From: Gammaproteobacteria bacterium
GTDB lineage: Bacteria; Pseudomonadota; Gammaproteobacteria; SZUA-229
Direction of reading: 5' to 3'
Length of the DNA stretch: 11,980 nt
Assembly: GCA_024278435.1 (NCBI GenBank)
Contig: JAJRTD010000045.1
Span: 1-11,980 of the forward strand
The translations under genes were made by a program, and so were the position numbers. Shown here in pieces: positions 6,918-11,980 of the stretch; positions within the stretch are counted from its first letter, which is position 1; the number at the start of each line of letters is the position of its first letter. The notes beneath the pieces were generated by a model, which had not been told where the DNA came from, did not search any database, and saw nothing but the letters and a program-made list of their open reading frames with translations.

Positions 6918-7136
6918 ATGGCTAAAGAAGAAGCAATACAAATGGAAGGTGTGGTTACCGAGACCCTGCCCAACACCATGTTCCGCGTAGAACTGGAAAA
7001 CGGTCACACCGTGATCGCACATATCTCCGGCAAAATGCGTAAACACTATATTCGCATTATGACTGGCGACCAGGTTACCGTAGAACTCACCCCTTATGAC
7101 CTGGAAAAAGGCCGCATCGTCTACCGCGCCAAGTAA
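6918..7136 (+). CDS. infA: Translation initiation factor IF-1
   Basis: IF-1 is the 72-residue OB-fold factor that binds the ribosomal A site on the 30S subunit during initiation. The whole sequence is typical: [20 protein letters not shown] at the start, then [39 protein letters not shown] and the ending KGRIVYRAK. Length and residues match the family throughout. The ATG has no obvious Shine-Dalgarno sequence in the A/T-rich leader. It is followed closely by a strong terminator shared with clpA on the opposite strand. infA close to clpA is a familiar gammaproteobacterial arrangement. Confidence 0.98.
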   Translation: MAKEEAIQMEGVVTETLPNTMFRVELENGHTVIAHISGKMRKHYIRIMTGDQVTVELTPYDLEKGRIVYRAK

Positions 7137-7143
7137 TTCCCAT

Positions 7144-7185
7144 AAAAAAAGGCGGCCGATAGATAACTATCGGCCGCCTTTTTTT
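7144..7185. terminator. Strong bidirectional rho-independent terminator between infA and clpA
   Basis: GGCGGCCGATAG (7151-7162) and CTATCGGCCGCC (7167-7178) form a perfect 12-bp GC-rich stem with the loop ATAA. Seven A residues (7144-7150) precede it and seven T residues (7179-7185) follow, so it has a U-tract in either direction. It ends both converging transcripts: infA from the left and clpA (stop at 7200) from the right. Confidence 0.96.
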
Positions 7186-7199
7186 ATACAGCTCCGGTT

Positions 7200-9464
7200 T
7201 TATTCTGCCTTTGCGGTTTCCTTGACAATCTCAATCGCAATTTCATTCTCTTCCGAAACGGTGACGTTAACGTGACCGCCCCTGGTCAGGTCACCGAACA
7301 GTAAATCATTGGCCAGCGGTTTTTTCAGGTGCTCCTGGATCACACGTGCCATCGGCCGGGCGCCCATTTTCGGATCATAACCCTTTTCTGCCAGCAGCTG
7401 ACGTGCCGCCTTGTCCACGTTGATGGTGACTTTTTTCTCATTCAGCTGCACTTCCAGTGCCACCAGGAACTTATCAACCACGTGAGACAGGGTATGGGCA
7501 TCAAGCGGACCGAAGTGAACGATCGAGTCCAGACGGTTCCTGAATTCCGGGGTAAACATTTTCTTGATCTCTTCCATACCATCGAGCTCGTTCTGCTGCT
7601 CGGTAAAGCCCATGGAGCGGCGCGACATTAACTGCGCTCCGGCATTACTGGTCATCACCAGTACCACGTTTCTGAAATCGGTTTTGCGACCATTGCTGTC
7701 GGTCAGGGTACCGTGATCCATGATCTGCAGCAGGATATTAAATACTTCCGGATGGGCTTTTTCAATCTCGTCCAGCAACAGCACACAGTGCGGATGCTTG
7801 TTTACCGCCTCGGTCAACAGGCCGCCGTCATCAAAACCAACGTAACCCGGGGGCGCACCGATCAAGCGTGAAACCGTGTGCCGCTCCATGTACTCTGACA
7901 TATCAAAGCGCAGCAGTTCCACACCCATAATGCTGGCCAGCTGCTTGCTGACCTCGGTTTTACCGACACCGGTAGGGCCGGCAAACAGGAAAGAACCGAT
8001 CGGCTTGTCGGGATCACCCAGGCCGGAGCGTGACATGCGGATAGCGGTCACCAGTGTTCCGATGGCCTCATCCTGGCCGAACACCACCATTTTCAGGTCG
8101 CGCTCCAGGTTTTTCAGGGCATCGGTATCCGATGTGGTCACTGTTTTTGCCGGAATACGGGCAATCTTGGCGATGATGTTTTCAATATCATGCACGCTGA
8201 TGGATTTTTTACTGGCTTTACCGGAGTGAGACTGCAACTGCCTGCTGGCACCGGCTTCATCGATAACATCGATGGCCTTGTCGGGCAGGAAACGGTCCAT
8301 AATGTAGCGCTGTGACAGCTCAACCGCGGCACGCAGTGCATTATTACTGTATTTCACATCATGGTGTTCTTCAAAGCGGGTTTTCAGACCCTTGAGGATA
8401 TCAACAGTCTCGTCAATACTCGGCTCTTCAATATCTATCTTCTGGAAACGGCGTGCCAGTGCATGGTCTTTTTCAAACACACTGCGGAATTCGGCATAGG
8501 TGGTTGAGCCGATACATTTGAGTTCACCGTTGGCCAGCATCGGCTTGATCAGGTTGGATGCATCCATTACCCCTCCAGAAGCTGATCCGGCACCGATAAT
8601 GGTGTGAATTTCATCGATAAACAGTACCGCACCGGGATGCTGCTTTAACTGCTTGAGCACGCCTTTCAGGCGCTTTTCAAAATCACCGCGATACTTGGTA
8701 CCAGCGACCAGCGAGCCCAGGTCCAGGGAGAAAATCGTGCTCTCCAGTAAAACGTCGGGAACTTCTTTATCAACAATGCGCTTGGCCAGGCCTTCGGCCA
8801 GGGCGGTTTTACCGACGCCGGCCTCACCGACCAGCAGCGGGTTGTTTTTACGGCGGCGGCATAAAATCTGTACGGTTCTCTCAACTTCATCTGCACGGCC
8901 GATCAGCGGATCGATCAAACCCTGCATGGCACGCTGGTTCAAATTGGTTGTGTAGTTTTCCAGTGGCTGCGCTTCGGCATCCTGGCCAGCCGACTGCTCG
9001 GAGTGATCCTCCAGTTTTTCGGTTTCATTCGGCACCTTGGTAATGCCATGAGAAATATAATTAACCACATCAAGGCGGTTAACATTCTGCTGGTTCAGCA
9101 GGTAGACAGCCTGTGATTCCTGTTCGCCGAACATGGCAACCAGCACATTGGCGCCAACCACTTCTTTTTTACCGGAAGACTGCACATGAAAAACGGCACG
9201 CTGTAACACGCGCTGGAAACCCAGGGTGGGCTGTACTTCACCACCGACAACATCACCGAAAACCGGGGTATTGTTGTCGAGGTATTCTCTGAGCTCAATA
9301 CCCAGTAAATTAAGGTCGGCACCGCAGGCCTGCAGTACAACATTGGCGCTGTTATTGTCCAGCAGCGCCAGCAGCAGATGCTCTACTGTAATGTATTCAT
9401 GTCTTTTTTCGCGTGCATCATTAAATGCGGTATTCAACGATGATTCTAGCTCTTTACTCAACAT
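7200..9464 (-). CDS. clpA: ClpA, ATPase subunit of the ClpAP protease
   Basis: ClpA is a hexameric AAA+ unfoldase that threads substrates into ClpP. The 754-residue length is normal. The N-domain (1-145) begins MLSKELESSLNTAFNDARE. AAA module 1 has Walker A GEAGVGKT (213-220), Walker B VLFIDE (280-285) and the pore-loop region GTKYRGDFE (255-263). Module 2 has Walker A GPTGVGKT (496-503), Walker B LLLDE (562-566), the pore motif GYVGFDDGG (540-548) and the C-terminal block GARPMARVIQ (701-710). The ClpP-docking loop reads RRSMGFT, with MGF at 618-620 where E. coli has IGL. The ATG at 9464 has AGGG about 8 nt upstream. It lies 42 nt after clpS, which is its substrate adaptor, so both are probably one transcript. 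clpP is not in the window. Confidence 0.98.
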   Translation of the reverse strand: MLSKELESSLNTAFNDAREKRHEYITVEHLLLALLDNNSANVVLQACGADLNLLGIELREYLDNNTPVFGDVVGGEVQPTLGFQRVLQRAVFHVQSSGKKEVVGANVLVAMFGEQESQAVYLLNQQNVNRLDVVNYISHGITKVPNETEKLEDHSEQSAGQDAEAQPLENYTTNLNQRAMQGLIDPLIGRADEVERTVQILCRRRKNNPLLVGEAGVGKTALAEGLAKRIVDKEVPDVLLESTIFSLDLGSLVAGTKYRGDFEKRLKGVLKQLKQHPGAVLFIDEIHTIIGAGSASGGVMDASNLIKPMLANGELKCIGSTTYAEFRSVFEKDHALARRFQKIDIEEPSIDETVDILKGLKTRFEEHHDVKYSNNALRAAVELSQRYIMDRFLPDKAIDVIDEAGASRQLQSHSGKASKKSISVHDIENIIAKIARIPAKTVTTSDTDALKNLERDLKMVVFGQDEAIGTLVTAIRMSRSGLGDPDKPIGSFLFAGPTGVGKTEVSKQLASIMGVELLRFDMSEYMERHTVSRLIGAPPGYVGFDDGGLLTEAVNKHPHCVLLLDEIEKAHPEVFNILLQIMDHGTLTDSNGRKTDFRNVVLVMTSNAGAQLMSRRSMGFTEQQNELDGMEEIKKMFTPEFRNRLDSIVHFGPLDAHTLSHVVDKFLVALEVQLNEKKVTINVDKAARQLLAEKGYDPKMGARPMARVIQEHLKKPLANDLLFGDLTRGGHVNVTVSEENEIAIEIVKETAKAE

Positions 9465-9506
9465 GGTGCTGCCCTACGGTTATTACTATCAATCAAAATT
9501 CAGTTG

Positions 9507-9860
9507 TCAGGCCTCTTCCATGGTACACATCAGTGGATGCTGGTTCATACGTGAATATTCATTCACCTGATCTACCTTGGTTTCGGCAATCTCATGGCTG
9601 TATATGCCACAAATACCCTTACCCTTGGTGTGTACTGCCATCATTACACGTGTTGCCTTGGCGTTATCCATTGCAAAAAACATCATCAACACCTGCACCA
9701 CAAATTCCATCGGCGTGTAATCATCATTTACCACGATCACTTTGTACTGTTTGGGTGGTTTTAACTTCGGCTTTTCTTCTTCAAGCGCAAGACCGTCGTC
9801 ATATTCATGGTCCCAGTCATTATCACCGGCATCATGACCGCCCGTCATGTGATTACTCAT
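9507..9860 (-). CDS. clpS: ClpS, N-degron adaptor for ClpAP
   Basis: ClpS binds proteins with bulky N-terminal residues and hands them to the ClpA N-domain. The 117-residue product has the conserved core from [17 protein letters not shown]: Asn45, Asp46, Asp47, Thr49 and Met51 line the pocket, and His77 in [11 protein letters not shown] is the residue that contacts the N-terminal amine. The end [10 protein letters not shown] is typical. The N-terminal tail of about 36 residues is somewhat longer than in E. coli and is very acidic, with Asp/Glu clusters and four His ([14 protein letters not shown]); in the family this flexible tail is needed for delivery to ClpA. AAGG and AAGGT just before the ATG at 9860 give a good ribosome site. 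Confidence 0.97.
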   Translation of the reverse strand: MSNHMTGGHDAGDNDWDHEYDDGLALEEEKPKLKPPKQYKVIVVNDDYTPMEFVVQVLMMFFAMDNAKATRVMMAVHTKGKGICGIYSHEIAETKVDQVNEYSRMNQHPLMCTMEEA

Positions 9861-10274
9861 ACCTTACCTTCAGTGTAGATCAAACTGCTTGTTTTTTCTA
9901 AATCAGCAATCATTTTTAACAATAAAAAAATTCAACAAAGTTCATTTACAAATCGTAAAAAGCTTCTACCGGTTTACCCTGTCTGCATGCTGCCCGCTAA
10001 CAAAACAGCAACCAGTACTGCACATTAATATTTGACCGGTGTTTGTCACTACTGTTCCATAACCGGGCGCATATCAGGATACGTTGCCCTCTCCTGCCGG
10101 ACCAGTCAGCTTATGCAGCAAGCTTCTGTTTATTGTATGGGCAGTGAGGAATATATCAATATGTAATGTTACATTAGAAATAACTAATGCAACACCTGTA
10201 AAATACAGGGGAATGAGGAGAACCGGAAGCGGGCCTTATGCGTCAGCCGTAAAACAGACGATAAAAGTCATGGC
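9861..10274. other. Gene-free 414-bp stretch with three small dyads
   Basis: No gene is supported here. The part next to clpS is A/T-rich and should contain the clpS promoter, but I cannot place the boxes confidently; TTTACNNNNNGTAAA near 9944-9958 is one small dyad. At 10161-10209 three inverted repeats follow each other: ATGTAATGTTACAT (10161-10174), CATTAG-AAATAA-CTAATG (10172-10189) and CCTGTA-AAA-TACAGG (10195-10209). They lie downstream of the lipoprotein stop at 10275. No T-run suited to a strong terminator follows them on the minus strand. No tRNA or known ncRNA is recognised. Confidence 0.6.
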
Positions 10275-11288
10275 TCAGCTGACAAAGCCAATAACACTGG
10301 ACAACAGTTCCTGTTTCAGCTTTTTATCCACTTCCCTGAGCATACGCGCGTTCAACTGGGATTCGCTGCCGGCCGAAACCTTTAACGGCCAGGACTGGTA
10401 GCCAATCACACTGACACCGTCTTCAGCCATCAGCTCCAGTTTCAGCACGCCGCGCAGCCAGTACCAGTCACTGTCCCGGATCGGCGGCTGTACTTCCAGC
10501 CCTGCAGCCAGGGTATAACCGCGGTCACCGATAACAAAACCTGCACTGGAAACCGCACCCTGCAGAATATTTTGCAAACCACCGATATCATCCACGGTAA
10601 CACGGGTTTGTACCGGTAGCGTCCTTAAAGCCTGCTGCAAGGTTTCATTTAACTGCGCCAGGCTCCACGTTGCCGGCAGACCCCGGCCCCTGACGTCGAT
10701 GATTTTCAGGGTTTTCTGCAGGGCCTGTCGCTGCTGTTGCAGGCTGTTGGCGCGCTGCAGGTCAGCAATGGCCAGCAGTGGATTATCGCGCTTCTTCTGC
10801 TGGTTAAGGGCGTACTGGGTTTCTTCATCAAGCCGGTTTATTTCACCGCGAATATTATTACCGGCCTGGCTACGGTCAAGGATGGCCAGTGCATGGTAAC
10901 TGCGGTCAACACTGTTCTGCCATTGCTCGGCAATACGCGCGCCCTGAATCATCTTGTCCGTGTGCAGGTTAACCTGGCTGTTTATACGCTGGCTCTTCTG
11001 TACCGTTTCCACGCCTTCCCTGGTATTGCTCTGTATGTCCTGCGAGGTTGTTGACACTTCCCTGACCTGCACTTCAAAAATTTTCGCCAGGTTGGACAAT
11101 GCTCTCGCCTTTGCCTGTTCGGACTCCGATGCCGAGCCGGTTGCATATAAATATTTTGAATTCGGGTACATATCAGGTTCACCGGAAACCCATTGCGGCG
11201 CATCATCGCTTATGCCGCCCGTGGATTGTACGCAGGCGGTGAGCAACAGCATGGCGAACAGCATATTTATCTTAAAAATCAGCTTCAT
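10275..11288 (-). CDS. LPP20-family lipoprotein
   Basis: This 337-residue protein is predicted to be lipid-anchored in the envelope. I chose the ATG at 11288, 10 codons inside the longest frame, because GAGGA lies just before it and the product then begins with a proper lipoprotein signal: MKLIFKINM, a hydrophobic run, and the lipobox LLTAC with Cys19. Ser-Thr-Gly-Gly follow the Cys, with no Asp at +2, which favours the outer membrane. The block KYLYATGSASESEQAKARAL (about 45-64) and the following helices match the LPP20 type of fold. A Gln-rich helical stretch follows at about 150-200 (NQQKKRDNP, QQQRQALQKTL), then a mixed C-terminal domain ending SSVIGFVS. The exact role of the family is unknown. 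It lies 56 nt downstream of a COG3014-like gene on the same strand, so they probably work together at the outer membrane. Confidence 0.82.
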   Translation of the reverse strand: MKLIFKINMLFAMLLLTACVQSTGGISDDAPQWVSGEPDMYPNSKYLYATGSASESEQAKARALSNLAKIFEVQVREVSTTSQDIQSNTREGVETVQKSQRINSQVNLHTDKMIQGARIAEQWQNSVDRSYHALAILDRSQAGNNIRGEINRLDEETQYALNQQKKRDNPLLAIADLQRANSLQQQRQALQKTLKIIDVRGRGLPATWSLAQLNETLQQALRTLPVQTRVTVDDIGGLQNILQGAVSSAGFVIGDRGYTLAAGLEVQPPIRDSDWYWLRGVLKLELMAEDGVSVIGYQSWPLKVSAGSESQLNARMLREVDKKLKQELLSSVIGFVS

Positions 11289-11344
11289 AATTTCCTCAAG
11301 TATCGTTACCATCAGCACCGTGCCTTAAATACACGCATTCCGAC

Positions 11345-11980
11345 TCACAGGTTTGGCTGTCCGGCAGCATTGCTTTCCACATTTTCATCGGCACTGTCTA
11401 TTTTACTCTTGTCTGCTTTATCACTGCTGGCCGCCTTTACCACCGGCGCGCTCCAGTGCTCGATAATAAAACTGATCTTTTCGGGCCTGATCACAACGGT
11501 TTTCTTAATAACATCCGCAACCTGCCCTGCCCCGTTTTGCAGTTTAATCAGTACCTGATGTTCACCCACCGGAAGACGGATCCGCTGCAACTGTATTTCC
11601 TGCGGCAGGGTTGACCAGCTGCGGGTATCCGCACGTTCTGTAACCAGGTTTGTTACGGTCATTAACAGGCCGGCCAGTGAGCCGTTATTCTGCGCACTGT
11701 GCTGTGTATTGTATTTGACAACCGCACGGGCAAGCGCGCGGGCCATGATCGTCGGCATTGCCTGTTCGAGTGAATAACGCGCCAGTGCGTCAACATCATC
11801 AACCGTATCCATTGCATACTGCTTTTTATCGACTTCAATGGCCGGCTGGTACAAGGTTTTTTTCTGTGAACGATAGACCGGGAAAGCCACTTTCAGATTC
11901 TGCTGCACTTCCGGTGAAAAAATATAGACCGAGGTTTCACTTTTTATCGGCGCCAGTCCGTTATTCAGGATAACAATCAG
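11345..11980 (-). CDS. COG3014-like conserved envelope protein, N-terminus outside the window
   Basis: The open frame runs to the window edge without a stop, so the gene starts outside; the GTG at 11908 is probably internal. The visible 211 residues begin LIVILNNGLAPIKSET, where the N-terminal helical part of this family would already have ended. Recognised blocks are VDDVDALARYSLEQAMPTIM, ARALARAVVKY, VTNLVTERADTRSW and a beta segment RIRLPVGEHQVLIKL, which together resemble uncharacterised COG3014 proteins. The C-terminal tail is hydrophilic and rich in Ser, Asp and Lys (SSDKADKSKIDSADENVES), probably disordered. The LPP20 lipoprotein gene follows after 56 nt. From memory, such genes occur together with LPP20 and LpoB-like lipoproteins in other proteobacteria, which hints at an envelope role. 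The function is unknown. Confidence 0.72.
   Translation of the reverse strand: MIVILNNGLAPIKSETSVYIFSPEVQQNLKVAFPVYRSQKKTLYQPAIEVDKKQYAMDTVDDVDALARYSLEQAMPTIMARALARAVVKYNTQHSAQNNGSLAGLLMTVTNLVTERADTRSWSTLPQEIQLQRIRLPVGEHQVLIKLQNGAGQVADVIKKTVVIRPEKISFIIEHWSAPVVKAASSDKADKSKIDSADENVESNAAGQPNL

Noticed and set aside
10195..10209. Possible LexA box (CTGT and ACAG half-sites)
   Set aside because: The spacing between the half-sites is 5 nt, whereas the gammaproteobacterial LexA box has 8 nt.
10084..10401. 105-codon plus-strand frame entering the gene-free stretch
   Set aside because: It overlaps the end of the lipoprotein gene by 127 bp, has no Shine-Dalgarno sequence, and its second half is the antisense of that gene. 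I could not exclude a short RNA there but see no protein.
1..11980. CRISPR arrays, insertion sequences, tRNA or rRNA genes, and toxin or defence genes
   Set aside because: No regularly spaced repeats, transposase-like frames, RNA gene signatures or defence domains were seen on reading both strands.

Overview
The window looks like chromosomal backbone from a gammaproteobacterium of roughly 50% GC. The evidence is the gene families and their neighbours: a cysE-iscR-iscS Fe-S cluster locus, and a clpS-clpA pair convergent with infA. I see no phage, plasmid, IS or CRISPR genes. I cannot name a genus from the sequence alone.

Layout, left to right. From 1 to about 5.8 kb everything lies on the minus strand, so transcription runs right to left: a PLP aminotransferase, a DUF2797 cysteine-rich protein, serine O-acetyltransferase (cysE), then the Fe-S operon iscR, a second NifS-type cysteine desulfurase, and iscS, which runs off the left edge. 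Two type-1-like IscR operators overlap or flank the iscR promoter. A 170-bp nested inverted-repeat element lies between iscR and cysE. From 5.9 to 7.1 kb the plus strand carries a secreted M23 (LytM) peptidase and infA. A strong symmetric terminator at 7.15 kb separates infA from clpA, which is transcribed towards it from the minus strand together with its adaptor gene clpS. A gene-free 414-bp stretch follows. The right end holds a minus-strand pair: a COG3014-like protein cut by the window edge, and an LPP20-type lipoprotein.

How they fit together. CysE makes O-acetylserine for cysteine synthesis. Two cysteine desulfurases can draw sulfur from cysteine, and IscR senses cluster supply and should repress the operon, so the left half is one sulfur and Fe-S supply block. 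ClpS feeds N-degron substrates to ClpA for degradation by ClpP, which is not in the window. The M23 protein and the COG3014/LPP20 pair act at the cell envelope.

Most of the region is ordinary. The points worth a second look are the tandem desulfurases with a short imperfect repeat around the extra gene, a cysE reading frame with no standard start codon at its homologous N-terminus, a possible GIY-YIG-like signature in the DUF2797 protein, the nested repeat element, and the cluster of small dyads downstream of the lipoprotein gene. I found no convincing new multi-gene system.
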